64,000 bases of DNA from Mycolicibacterium helvum (lineage in GTDB: Bacteria; Actinomycetota; Actinomycetes; Mycobacteriales; Mycobacteriaceae): contig NZ_AP022596.1 of assembly GCF_010731895.1 (NCBI RefSeq), positions 1-64,000 of the forward strand, in the 5' to 3' direction. Shown here in pieces: positions 27,298 to 35,891 of the stretch. The stretch's first letter is position 1. Each line of letters opens with the position of its first letter. Made by a program: the position numbers and the translations under genes. The notes beneath the pieces were generated by a model. The model was not told the DNA's origin and did no database searches. It saw only the letters and a list, made by a program, of their open reading frames with translations.

Positions 27298-27577
27298 GGC
27301 CGTGATGGTGGTTGCCGGGCGCCTCGGTCGGCGCCGGGGGTGCGACCACCGTCGGCGAGAACTTGTTGCCATCGGTGGGGCTGAGCACCTTGTCGGTGGG
27401 CCTCGGCGGCGTCGTGCTCGATGTCGGGGCGCTCGTCGTTGAGGTTGTCGTCGTGGTGGAGGTGGATGGAGCCTGGTTCTCGCTCTTGCTGCACGACGCG
27501 ACGAACGAAGCCATGGTGATGAGTGCGGCGCCACCGACAATTGCGGCAATGCGGGTACGCACATAGGGCGAATTCAT
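27290..27577 (-). CDS. Small putative lipoprotein, Thr/Pro-rich
   Basis: 95 residues. An N-terminal hydrophobic stretch (IAAIVGGAALITMASFVASC) ends in a lipobox with lipidated Cys29, followed by a low-complexity Ser/Thr/Pro tail (STSTTTTTSTTSAPTSS) and a C-terminal HHH. Likely anchored to the outer face of the cytoplasmic membrane. No domain is recognised. Confidence 0.65.
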   Translation of the reverse strand: MNSPYVRTRIAAIVGGAALITMASFVASCSKSENQAPSTSTTTTTSTTSAPTSSTTPPRPTDKVLSPTDGNKFSPTVVAPPAPTEAPGNHHHGLN

Positions 27578-27881
27578 GAGATTCCTGTTCAGAAGTGGCG
27601 AACTCGCCCTCGCCGGGGGCCTTAGATAGGCCGAAATGCCTGTTCGAGAACAACATCTTTCCAGGCAGTCACAGCAATGGCAATCCGCAGAGTTTCCTCG
27701 CGGCGGAGTAACGGTCGCGTCACGATTCGCCGACGCCGGGCCTTGCGGGCCGTGATCGCAAAGGCGCGCTCACTTCTCGTAACCGCCTGACCGGGGAATT
27801 TGTTTGCGCACTCGTGACGAGAGTGAGCCATGAGGTTTGCCAGATGCGGTACCGTCACCTCAATACCAAGGGGAGACAGTG
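27578..27881. other. Intergenic region between lipoprotein and DUF4185 gene
   Basis: About 304 bp holding the divergent promoters of the lipoprotein gene (minus) and the DUF4185 gene (plus). I see no gene; a minus-strand frame of 95 codons (27622-27909) overlaps the DUF4185 start and has no recognised motif. A small CACTC/GAGTG inverted repeat lies near 27811-27827. Confidence 0.4.
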
Positions 27882-29537
27882 ATGAGCTCGACGAATAATG
27901 CCTCGGCATATGTGGGCCGCCTCGGCGGCTTGGCGGTCGGCCTGGGTGTCGGCGTGGCGATCCTCGCCGGTGCCGGTGCGGCGTGGGCAGAGACTTCCGA
28001 TTCCGGCGGTTCGGGATCCTCTACGCACAATTCGTCGAGTACCGGATCCTCTGCCAAAGCGAACAAGCCGGCAGCCTCGTCGGCGCGCACCTCGAACAAG
28101 ACCACAGCGGGCAGCGCACGCTCGATCAAGGCCCCGGCGGCGGCTGCTGTGGCGACACCCAGCGCGGCGCAGGTGGTGACCCGGGCACTGGCCGCTGCTG
28201 CCCTCACCCCGGCGCCGACCGGCGACTCCCCCGCCGTGGCCGCCGTGTCGGGATTGGCGACGTCGGGCCGGCGCGCGAACGCACCCGCTTCCGCGGCCGC
28301 CACGATCTCGACCGCCGCCGTGGTGACCTCCCCGAGCAGCATCGCCTCATCGCCGGTCGGCTGGGTGACGGGCCAGTCCAACACCGCCTCTCCCGGGACC
28401 GGCTGGCCGCAGACCAATAACACCGCCGGCTTCGGGATCTGGGGTACCGACCTCGGGATCATGTGGGAGAACGGTCTGACCGGCAACATTCAGCTCGCGT
28501 TCGGTGACACCTTCAGCGGGCCGAACATGACCGGCGACTGGCGCTCCAACGTCCTACTGCTCAGCCAGGACAAGAACCTCACCAACGGCCTGACCCTGCT
28601 GCAGACCGGGTACGCCTACCAATTCATCCCGAGCTCTTCGAGTGCGCTGTTCCCGATCTTCAACTCCGAGGTGACGATCATCCCGACCTCGGCCATCTCG
28701 GTCGCCAACCAGCAGTACGTCAACTACATGTCGGTCAAGTCCTGGGACAGCCCGGGCCGCTGGACCACCAACTATTCGGCGATCTCGATGTACAACGAGG
28801 CCACCGACAAGTGGGTGCTGCTGCCCTCGACCATCCGGTCGGCGAGCTGGTTCGGCTCGTCGAAACCGTACGTCCCCGGCAACCAGAACTTCCAACAGGC
28901 CGCCTACGTCCTCGAGCCCGCCGACCAGGTCGCCGAAGGCGATACCCAGTACCTCTACGCGTTCGGCACGCCGTCGGGACGCGCCGGCTCGGCCTACCTG
29001 TCCCGGGTTGCCGTCGACGACGTCGACAATCTGGCCAAGTACCAGTACTGGAACGGAAAGAACTGGGTGACCGGCAAGCCCGTCGCCGCCACGCCGATCA
29101 TCGGCGATTCCACCCGTTCTGCAGGCCTTTTCGGTCCCATCATCGACTGGGCCAACAATCCCAAGGTGCTGGGCGGCATTCTCGGCGGCCTCTTCGGTGC
29201 CAAGACAGGCGGGAACGTCAGCGAGATGTCGGTGCAGTACAACGACTATCTCGGCAAGTACGTGATGATGTACGCCGACGGCAATAACAACATTCAGATG
29301 CGCTATGCCGACGAGCCCAACGGCCAGTGGTCGGCACCGATCACGGTGGCGACCTCGGCGACGTACCCAGGCTTGTACGCGCCGATGATTCACCCGTGGT
29401 CGGGCACCGGAAAGCTGGTCGACAACAACGGAAATCCCGACGACAGCAACCTGTACTGGAACATGTCGCTGTGGGGCAACTACAACGTCGTCCTGATGAA
29501 GACCGACCTGTCTTCGCTGAAGTCCACGCTGGTCTAG
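27882..29537 (+). CDS. Exported DUF4185 protein, candidate endo-D-arabinanase (GH183-like)
   Basis: 551 residues. An N-terminal membrane/signal segment (LAVGLGVGVAILAGAGAAWA, cleavage near residue 36) is followed by a ~110-residue Ser/Ala/Thr-rich linker and then a DUF4185 domain from about residue 170 to the end. The domain has bladed repeats such as GIWGTDLGIMWENG, QLAFGDTFSGPN and MSVQYNDYLGKYVMMYAD. DUF4185 proteins include the GH183 endo-D-arabinofuranases that cut mycobacterial arabinan, so this may remodel the cell's own arabinogalactan or lipoarabinomannan. ATG 27882 has GGGGAGA upstream. Confidence 0.85.
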   Translation: MSSTNNASAYVGRLGGLAVGLGVGVAILAGAGAAWAETSDSGGSGSSTHNSSSTGSSAKANKPAASSARTSNKTTAGSARSIKAPAAAAVATPSAAQVVTRALAAAALTPAPTGDSPAVAAVSGLATSGRRANAPASAAATISTAAVVTSPSSIASSPVGWVTGQSNTASPGTGWPQTNNTAGFGIWGTDLGIMWENGLTGNIQLAFGDTFSGPNMTGDWRSNVLLLSQDKNLTNGLTLLQTGYAYQFIPSSSSALFPIFNSEVTIIPTSAISVANQQYVNYMSVKSWDSPGRWTTNYSAISMYNEATDKWVLLPSTIRSASWFGSSKPYVPGNQNFQQAAYVLEPADQVAEGDTQYLYAFGTPSGRAGSAYLSRVAVDDVDNLAKYQYWNGKNWVTGKPVAATPIIGDSTRSAGLFGPIIDWANNPKVLGGILGGLFGAKTGGNVSEMSVQYNDYLGKYVMMYADGNNNIQMRYADEPNGQWSAPITVATSATYPGLYAPMIHPWSGTGKLVDNNGNPDDSNLYWNMSLWGNYNVVLMKTDLSSLKSTLV

Positions 29538-29543
29538 TCCCCC

Positions 29544-29567
29544 TCGAACGCCCTGAGTGGCGTTCGA
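29544..29567 (+). terminator. Hairpin after DUF4185 gene
   Basis: Perfect nine-base stem TCGAACGCC / GGCGTTCGA with a six-base loop, six bases after the stop at 29537. There is no strong T-run, as is common for mycobacterial intrinsic terminators. Confidence 0.6.
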
Positions 29568-29612
29568 CCTGCTAGCTAAGTCCAGAATTTAGACCCTGAT
29601 AGGCTGGCGACC

Positions 29613-30104
29613 ATGCCTGCCGTCCGCGACCAGATCAGCACCGAAAACTGTTCGGTCAAGCGGGCACTGGATGTCGTCGGGGAAAAGTGGACACTTCTGG
29701 TCCTGCGTGAGGCGTTCTACGGCGCTCGACGCTTCGAGCGGTTCCAGGCCCGTGTCGGCTGTCCCCGCCAGGTCTTGACCGACCGGCTCAGCACCCTGGT
29801 CGCCGCCGGTGTGCTGCGGCGGGTGCCGTATCAAGAACCAGGCCAACGGGAACGCCACGAATACCGGCTGACCGACAAGGGCCGAGATCTGCTGCCCGCG
29901 GTCATCGCGCTGATGCAATGGGGCGACAAGTGGGAGGCCGACCCGGCAGGACCCCCTGTCGAGGTCGTGCACCGGGACTGCGGGCATGCGGTCGAACTGA
30001 CGCTGCGATGCAGCAATGACCAGACTCCCCTGACCGTCTTTGACACCGAGCCGCGACCCGGGCCGGGCGCGCGACCCACAACAACCGGAAAGGCGATCCG
30101 ATGA
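29613..30104 (+). CDS. HxlR-family transcriptional regulator
   Basis: 163 residues with the HxlR winged helix: CSVKRALDVVGEKWTLLVLREAFYG, RRFERFQARVGCPRQVLTDRL (recognition helix) and VPYQEPGQRERHEYRLTDKG (wing). A C-terminal extension contains HRDCGHAVELTLRC with three cysteines/histidines that could bind metal or respond to redox. Its stop overlaps the next gene's ATG, so it probably regulates the thioesterase operon it begins. Confidence 0.88.
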   Translation: MPAVRDQISTENCSVKRALDVVGEKWTLLVLREAFYGARRFERFQARVGCPRQVLTDRLSTLVAAGVLRRVPYQEPGQRERHEYRLTDKGRDLLPAVIALMQWGDKWEADPAGPPVEVVHRDCGHAVELTLRCSNDQTPLTVFDTEPRPGPGARPTTTGKAIR

Positions 30105-30910
30105 CCACCACCGTCCATTCGTTCGACACCGCAATCGACCTGGCCGACAACGGGATCGGGCACTACATCGGCCAGACGACACCGGAATGGGCGAATATGG
30201 TCGGGCCGTTCGGTGGCGTGACCGCCGCGGCGATCATCCGCGCGATCGAGCGTCATCGCGACCGAATCGGTGAACCCGTCGCGTTGACCGTCAACTATCT
30301 GGCCCCGGTCACCGATGGCAGTTTCGACATCACTGTTCGTGCCGCCCGCACCAACCGGACCAACCAGCACTGGACCGCCGAGATGACTCAGGAACACGGA
30401 TTGACCACCACCGCCACCGCTGTCTTCGGCGTCCGCCGCGATGCCTGGTCCGACACCGAGGCCACGATGCCGGCGGCACCAGATCCCGAAACCCTGACGC
30501 CCACAACGCTTCCCGTACCAGTTCCGTGGATGCGCAACTACGAGATGCACTACGTGGACGGCGGGGTGCCGACCGAGCCGGCCGAAAGCACATCATCCAC
30601 GACGACGCTGTGGACGCGCCAACGCCCCGCTCGCGCACTCGACTTCGCCGCGCTCAGCGCACTCAGTGATGTGTTCTACCCGAGGGTGTTTCTGCGCCGC
30701 GGGCGCATGCTGCCGGCCGGCACGGTCTCATTGACGACGTACTTCCACGTTGACGGCGCCGAGCTGGCCGGCCACGGCACCGATTACGTCCTGGCCAGTG
30801 CCCACGCCCAGCGCTTTGCCCGCGGTTACTTCGACCAGACCGCGCAGATTTGGGGCCGCGACGCGACGCTGCTGGCCACCAGTCACCAGATCGTCTATTA
30901 CAAAGACTGA
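30101..30910 (+). CDS. Acyl-CoA thioesterase family protein (TesB-like double hotdog)
   Basis: 269 residues in two hotdog halves: MVGPFGGVTAAAIIRAIE with the hotdog helix, PVALTVNYLAPVTDG, and a C-terminal GTVSLTTYFHVDGAEL and RGYFDQTAQIWGRDATLLATSHQI. This is the thioesterase superfamily that hydrolyses acyl-CoA in the cytoplasm. The ATG overlaps the HxlR stop (ATGA); the VTT membrane protein starts at the next base after its stop. Confidence 0.85.
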   Translation: MTTTVHSFDTAIDLADNGIGHYIGQTTPEWANMVGPFGGVTAAAIIRAIERHRDRIGEPVALTVNYLAPVTDGSFDITVRAARTNRTNQHWTAEMTQEHGLTTTATAVFGVRRDAWSDTEATMPAAPDPETLTPTTLPVPVPWMRNYEMHYVDGGVPTEPAESTSSTTTLWTRQRPARALDFAALSALSDVFYPRVFLRRGRMLPAGTVSLTTYFHVDGAELAGHGTDYVLASAHAQRFARGYFDQTAQIWGRDATLLATSHQIVYYKD

Positions 30911-31609
30911 ATGGCCGACAACATCGATCCGCCGGTAGCCCGCCGGTGGCCCCATATCCTGCGGCTCGCGCTGTTCGTCACATTCCTGCTGGGCCTGTTC
31001 TATCTGGTGGCGGTGTCGAGGGTGATCGACGTGCAGCAGGTTCGGGATGCGGTGGCCGCGACCGGGCCGCTGGCTCCCCTGGTCTATCTGGCGGTTTCGG
31101 CCGCGCTGGCTGCGGTGTTCGTCCCGGGCCCGCTGCTGGCCGCCGGTAGCGGCGTGTTGTTCGGGCCGGTGTTGGGGACGTTCGTGACGCTGGGCTCGAC
31201 GGTGACCACAGCGATGATCGCCGCCCTGCTCGGCCGGCGAGCCGGCCGTGACAGTGCCCGGGTCCTACTCGGGCCGGACTGGTCGGCGCGCATCGACGCA
31301 CAGATCCAGCGCCGCGGATTGTGGGCGGTAGTGGGCCAGCGATTCGTGCCGGGCATCTCCGATGCGCTGGCATCCTACGCATTCGGCGCCTTCGGAATGC
31401 CGTTGTGGCAGATGGCAATCGGAGCCTTGATTGGATCCGCACCCCGGGCCTTCGTATACACCGCGTTAGGAGCGTCGATCTCCGATCTATCCTCACCGCT
31501 GGCCTACGTGGCGGTCGCGATCTGGTGCATCACCGCAATCATCGGCGCGTTCGCCGCGCACCGCGGGTATCGCGGATGGCGCCGCCGCGGGCGGTCCAAG
31601 GACGGCTAA
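30911..31609 (+). CDS. TVP38/TMEM64 (VTT/DedA-like) membrane protein
   Basis: 232 residues, about five to six transmembrane helices. The VTT domain signature is seen in FVPGPLLAAGSGVLFGPVLGTFVTLGSTVTTAM and RRGLWAVVGQRFVPGISDAL, ending in a basic cytoplasmic tail. VTT proteins are linked to lipid scrambling or transport across membranes. The ATG follows the thioesterase stop directly. It overlaps the convergent gjpA end by 4 bp. Confidence 0.88.
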   Translation: MADNIDPPVARRWPHILRLALFVTFLLGLFYLVAVSRVIDVQQVRDAVAATGPLAPLVYLAVSAALAAVFVPGPLLAAGSGVLFGPVLGTFVTLGSTVTTAMIAALLGRRAGRDSARVLLGPDWSARIDAQIQRRGLWAVVGQRFVPGISDALASYAFGAFGMPLWQMAIGALIGSAPRAFVYTALGASISDLSSPLAYVAVAIWCITAIIGAFAAHRGYRGWRRRGRSKDG

Positions 31610-32607
31610 CGGGCGCTGTGGCCGCGGCCTTCGGCCTTGTGCGGGTGCTTCGGACCGCTGGCGGCCGAGGTCGCCGACGGCGTGTGCCGCATCGGCTTTG
31701 CCGCCGCCTTGGTGTGGACTGCTGCACTGACGGCCACCGGCGGCTTCAGCGCCTTGGCGATCTGTTGGGCCAACGTCTGCAGGGTTCCGATCGGCCCGGC
31801 GATGTTGAGCACGGTGCCGTTCGTGAAGTCGAAGCCGCCGGGGCTGAACAGGCCACCGGCCAGCACTGGAATGCCGATACCGACCAGCGAGTCCAGGTCG
31901 GGGCCGTACCCGCCGTTGAGCACGCCGCCGATGATGGTCGCCGGGCCGGTGAGGATCGCATTGACGACCTGCTGGGGATCGCCGGCGTGCACCGCGTCGA
32001 TCACGTTCTGCACGGCGGCACCGGTAGCGCCCAGGCCGGTGATCACCGGGCCGAGCAGGCCGACGACGACCATCGCGTCGTAAAGCGGGTCGTTGAAGAC
32101 CTTGCCCACGTTGAGCAAGTTCTGGAACGGCTGGGCGACGAACTTCTGAATGGCCGGCAGCAGGTTGATCAGCGGCACACCGACGGCCAGCGGGACAGTG
32201 AGCAGGGCGTTGGTGGCCGCTTCCACATTGCCCGCCGCTAGCGAGGTGACCACTGTCTTCAATAGGTCGGGGGTGGTGACGGTCAGCGCTGTGAAGAGGT
32301 CTTGGCCCGCCGCCCCCAACGCGCTACCGAGTGCGGAGAAACTCGCCGCCTGGTTGGCAACGATCTGCTTGATCACCGCGCCGGGGTCGGCCGCATCGAC
32401 AAGGGTCTGGAGGTTGGCGGCCGCGGTCTCGAAGAGCTGCTTGTAGGCGTCGATCGGGCTAACTGCCGCCGCGAGCGTCGTCGCGTCGACGTGGATCGCC
32501 GGCAGGTGGATGTCAGACACCGGTGGCGCGATCGGCGAGGCGGCGATGACGCCGGCACCGAGGAGCGCCACGCCAGCTGTGACGGAGGAACGAACAGCAC
32601 GTTGCAT
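31606..32607 (-). CDS. gjpA: GjpA-type mycobacterial outer-membrane porin-like protein
   Basis: 333 residues: a signal peptide (VTAGVALLGAGVIAASPIAPP) and a repetitive amphipathic body with conserved segments such as SPIDAYKQLFETAAANLQTL and VGIGIPVLAGGLFSPGGFDF, then a basic His/Lys/Pro tail (KHPHKAEGRGHSAR). This matches the family annotated as outer membrane porin GjpA in mycobacteria; the porin activity of this copy is inferred from family. ATG 32607 begins the signal peptide; the longer frame to 32679 is not needed. Confidence 0.8.
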   Translation of the reverse strand: MQRAVRSSVTAGVALLGAGVIAASPIAPPVSDIHLPAIHVDATTLAAAVSPIDAYKQLFETAAANLQTLVDAADPGAVIKQIVANQAASFSALGSALGAAGQDLFTALTVTTPDLLKTVVTSLAAGNVEAATNALLTVPLAVGVPLINLLPAIQKFVAQPFQNLLNVGKVFNDPLYDAMVVVGLLGPVITGLGATGAAVQNVIDAVHAGDPQQVVNAILTGPATIIGGVLNGGYGPDLDSLVGIGIPVLAGGLFSPGGFDFTNGTVLNIAGPIGTLQTLAQQIAKALKPPVAVSAAVHTKAAAKPMRHTPSATSAASGPKHPHKAEGRGHSAR

Positions 32608-32731
32608 GAGAGGTCCCAAAATGTTGAGGTTTGTACTGACAATCCCCGAACCTACTGTCGAGTAAGTTTGGCTGACCATCGCACGAATTGATGAGATCTC
32701 GAATGTGTCGAGCCGGTCGGCAGCTACGGAA

Positions 32732-35446
32732 TCAGTGGCGCCGGGCCGTCCTGGCGCTCATCGTATTGGCGAGCTGAACTCGCGACCGAACCCCCATCTT
32801 GCGGAAGACAGCACGTAGATGGGTGTTGACGGTGTGGATCGATACCCCGAGTGCCGACGCTACGGATTGGTTGGTGTGGCCCTCACTCACCAGCTGTGCC
32901 ACCCGCTGTTCGGCTTTGGTCAAAGCCTCGCGCTGGTCGGCCGGCGCACCGGCCCGACTCAGATCGCGTTCCACACCGCGCAGATAGTGGATCGCGCCGA
33001 GCCCGGCGAACAATTCGTGCGCCTCCGACAGCACCACCACGCCGGTGTGCCGGTCGCCCTTGTCGACCAGCACTGCGCCGTAGTCGGCCAACGCTCCGGC
33101 CAACAGGAGGGTCCGCGGCGACTCACGCAGGATCTTGACCGCGCTGCGCAGGGTGACCGGGTCGCGCGCAACGAACCCTTCGACCTGCAGCGCCACCCCC
33201 TCGAAACTGGCGACACCGGGGTTGCGCTCGGCAGCGAGCTTGGCGCGTTCGACCGTCTCGCGGGCGAATTCGTGATCAGCGGCGGCGACAGCGATACCCG
33301 CCTGTACCCGCAGCAGCTCAGGGTTCCTCGGCCACCACGACCGTGACTGTGCCAGTGCGGCCATCAGCGGCTTGAGGATGCGCACACTTTCCTCGAACCG
33401 CCCTTCCGCACCAGCGATTCGGCCCTTGATCAACAGCACCGGCGGCTGGCGCACCGCATCGTCGGTGAGGCCGGTCTCCTCGGCCGACTGCAGCCGTTCC
33501 CGCGCCAGCGCCAGATCGCCCCGGATGACCGCGACAATGCTGGCGATCAACCACGCCTCGAATTTGTGGACATAGGTGCCGATCTCGTCACACAGGCGGA
33601 TCACCGTCAGGGCACCGGCCTCCGCTTCGGCCAGCCGCCCGAGCTTGAAGTCCTGCAACAGTTGAGCGAACACCAGCGACGGCAGGCCGTGCTCGACGGA
33701 CCGCCCCTTGTCGCTGTGGCGGTTGCGGGTCAGCAGCTCTTCGGCTTCGGCGAACCGGTCCAGCTGCTGCAACGCCAAGACCTCACCGGCCAGGTAGGTG
33801 GTGCCGCCCAGCGCGCGCAACGCCCGGTAGTGTCCGCGTGCCGACGTGTGCCGGCCTTCCGCGGTACCCGCCTCGGCCAAGGCCTGCAACGCCAGCAGTT
33901 GCGTGCGTTCGTCACCGAGCGCACGTCCCCGCGCCAGCGCCGACTCGCCCGCCGCAATCGCCTCCTGCGCGGTCCCCGCCCGGGTGAGCACCAGAGCCTC
34001 AACCGCGGCAAGGCGGGCTTGAAGACGCGGGGACAATGCGGGCCGAGCCCGCGCGTCGACGAGGCGGCGGTCGATCTCGCCGAGCTGACCTGTCAACCAA
34101 AGCGCTTGAGCAGCAAGTGATTGCAGATGGGCTCGGGCATCGGTGTCGGATACGACGGCGAGCAGGGTGTCGACGATGGCGACGGCGTCGTTGCCGCGCT
34201 GCGCGCGGATCAGGATCTCAGCGCACTGCTCACCGATCTCCATCCGCCGGCTGTCGCCGGCACCCAGTAATCCGAAGGCCTCGATGATCAGCGGCGCCGC
34301 CACTGCAGGCATGGTGAGCGAGGTCTGGGCGGCGGCACCGCGAAGAATCTCGACCGCCTCGAGATCACCGAATCTGGCCCCGGCGCGGGCGTGCGGCGCC
34401 GCGGCGACCACTCCCTCGCCGGATGCCACCAGATATTTCGCACATCGCAGATGCAACTCGCGGCGCGCCGCGGCGGGCACGTTCTGGTAGGCCGCTTCGC
34501 GGATCAGGTCGTGTGCGAAGACGATGTGGTCGCGATCGTCGGCGAGCAGGCCGCGCGCATACGCTTCCCTGCGGCAGGCGGCGATCACCATGACGGCGGG
34601 TTCGCCCAGCAATTCGGCCGCGTCGGACAGGTCGAGCGGCCGGCCCCAGACCGCGGCGAGCTCCACCAACTCGCCGGTGCGCGCACTGAGCGATTGCAGC
34701 CGGCCGTCGATCGCGGCGGCGAAGGAAGCCGGAATGTCGTCGTCAGCCAGCCCGGCATTGCGCGCCGCGGCCACTCCCGCCAGCAGCTGCACTGCCAGGA
34801 ACGGGTTTCCACCCACGGCGTGCAAGCGCCTACGGGTCACGCCTTCGGCCGGGCCACCGAGATAGTCACGGGCGAGCACGTCGAGGGCGGCGTCACTCAG
34901 TGGGCCCAGCACCAGCCGATGCCGTTGCACGCCGTCGACGGCATCGGCTGTGGTGTCGGCAACGTCGCGGCTCACGACGAGCCACACCACCGGGGATCCC
35001 GTCAGCCTGCTCGGCAGGGTGTCGAGGGCAAAGCGCGTCACCGGATCAGCCCACTGGGCGTCATCGATCACGATCAGCACGGGGGTGCGGGCGGAGATAT
35101 CAGCGAGCAGCGAGGCGATGCGATCGACGAGCCACAACGGCTGCTGATGCAGTGGCGCGAGCCCGGCGAAGCTGTCGGCGTCCAGCAGTGGGTTCGGTCC
35201 CGAACGCAGCGCGACGAGCAGCGGCGCACCCGCCGCGATCTGATGGAGTTCCTCGGCCTTACCGAGTCCGACGACGAAACCCGCCTCGGCCGCCCGCATG
35301 GCGATAGCCCGCACCAGGGCCGTCTTGCCGATGCCGGCTTCCCCGCGCAGGCAGATCACCGCGCCTCGCCGCTGGCCGCCGGCCCGCCGCAGCAGTGTCG
35401 CCGCAGCAGCCAGTTCGCCATCTCGGCCTCTCAGGACATTAGCCAT
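32732..35446 (-). CDS. Large ATP-binding LuxR-family (LAL) regulator
   Basis: 904 residues. The N-terminal AAA-type domain has Walker A GEAGIGKTALV (K41) and Walker B VLIVIDDAQWADP near 135. A long alpha-helical repeat region follows, and the C-terminal LuxR helix-turn-helix (LTKAEQRVAQLVSEGHTNQS, then HTVNTHLRAVFRKMGV) lies at about 840-895. These are LAL/MalT-type activators that bind an inducer and ATP. ATG 35446 is chosen because it begins the domain. It is divergent from DUF2237 and upstream of gjpA in the same direction; targets unknown. Confidence 0.88.
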   Translation of the reverse strand: MANVLRGRDGELAAAATLLRRAGGQRRGAVICLRGEAGIGKTALVRAIAMRAAEAGFVVGLGKAEELHQIAAGAPLLVALRSGPNPLLDADSFAGLAPLHQQPLWLVDRIASLLADISARTPVLIVIDDAQWADPVTRFALDTLPSRLTGSPVVWLVVSRDVADTTADAVDGVQRHRLVLGPLSDAALDVLARDYLGGPAEGVTRRRLHAVGGNPFLAVQLLAGVAAARNAGLADDDIPASFAAAIDGRLQSLSARTGELVELAAVWGRPLDLSDAAELLGEPAVMVIAACRREAYARGLLADDRDHIVFAHDLIREAAYQNVPAAARRELHLRCAKYLVASGEGVVAAAPHARAGARFGDLEAVEILRGAAAQTSLTMPAVAAPLIIEAFGLLGAGDSRRMEIGEQCAEILIRAQRGNDAVAIVDTLLAVVSDTDARAHLQSLAAQALWLTGQLGEIDRRLVDARARPALSPRLQARLAAVEALVLTRAGTAQEAIAAGESALARGRALGDERTQLLALQALAEAGTAEGRHTSARGHYRALRALGGTTYLAGEVLALQQLDRFAEAEELLTRNRHSDKGRSVEHGLPSLVFAQLLQDFKLGRLAEAEAGALTVIRLCDEIGTYVHKFEAWLIASIVAVIRGDLALARERLQSAEETGLTDDAVRQPPVLLIKGRIAGAEGRFEESVRILKPLMAALAQSRSWWPRNPELLRVQAGIAVAAADHEFARETVERAKLAAERNPGVASFEGVALQVEGFVARDPVTLRSAVKILRESPRTLLLAGALADYGAVLVDKGDRHTGVVVLSEAHELFAGLGAIHYLRGVERDLSRAGAPADQREALTKAEQRVAQLVSEGHTNQSVASALGVSIHTVNTHLRAVFRKMGVRSRVQLANTMSARTARRH

Positions 35447-35504
35447 CGCCGTTAATAACGGCCGACGTGCCGCATCGCTTCCCGCGTCACGCGATACTTG
35501 CGTG

Positions 35505-35891
35505 ATGGCTGATCGCAATGTGCTCGGCGGCCCCCTTGAACCGTGCGGAACCGACCCGATGACGGGGTTCTACCGCGACGGCTGCTGTTCGACGGGCCCC
35601 GAGGATGCCGGCCGGCACACGATCTGTGCGGTGGTCACCGCGGACTTCCTCGAGCACCAGCGGTCGATCGGCAACGACCTGTCGACCCCGATGCCGCAGT
35701 ACCGGTTCCCGGGCCTGTCGCCCGGCGACCGGTGGTGTGTCACGGCGCTGAACTGGCTGCGCGCCCATACCGACGGCCATGCCGCGCCGGTGGTGCTGGC
35801 CTGCACCCACGAACGGACCCTGGACGTGGTCGCACTGGAGACGTTGCAGGAGTACGCCGTCGATGTGCCCGACGATATCGGCAGCCTGTGA
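35505..35891 (+). CDS. DUF2237 family protein
   Basis: 128 residues, full family length. Family features include NVLGGPLEPCGTDPMTGFYRDGCC, DAGRHTICAVVTADFL and LSPGDRWCVTALNWL, with several conserved cysteines. Function is unknown. GTG ATG at 35502/35505 precedes the conserved start. It ends immediately before the convergent sfnB-like stop. Confidence 0.85.
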   Translation: MADRNVLGGPLEPCGTDPMTGFYRDGCCSTGPEDAGRHTICAVVTADFLEHQRSIGNDLSTPMPQYRFPGLSPGDRWCVTALNWLRAHTDGHAAPVVLACTHERTLDVVALETLQEYAVDVPDDIGSL

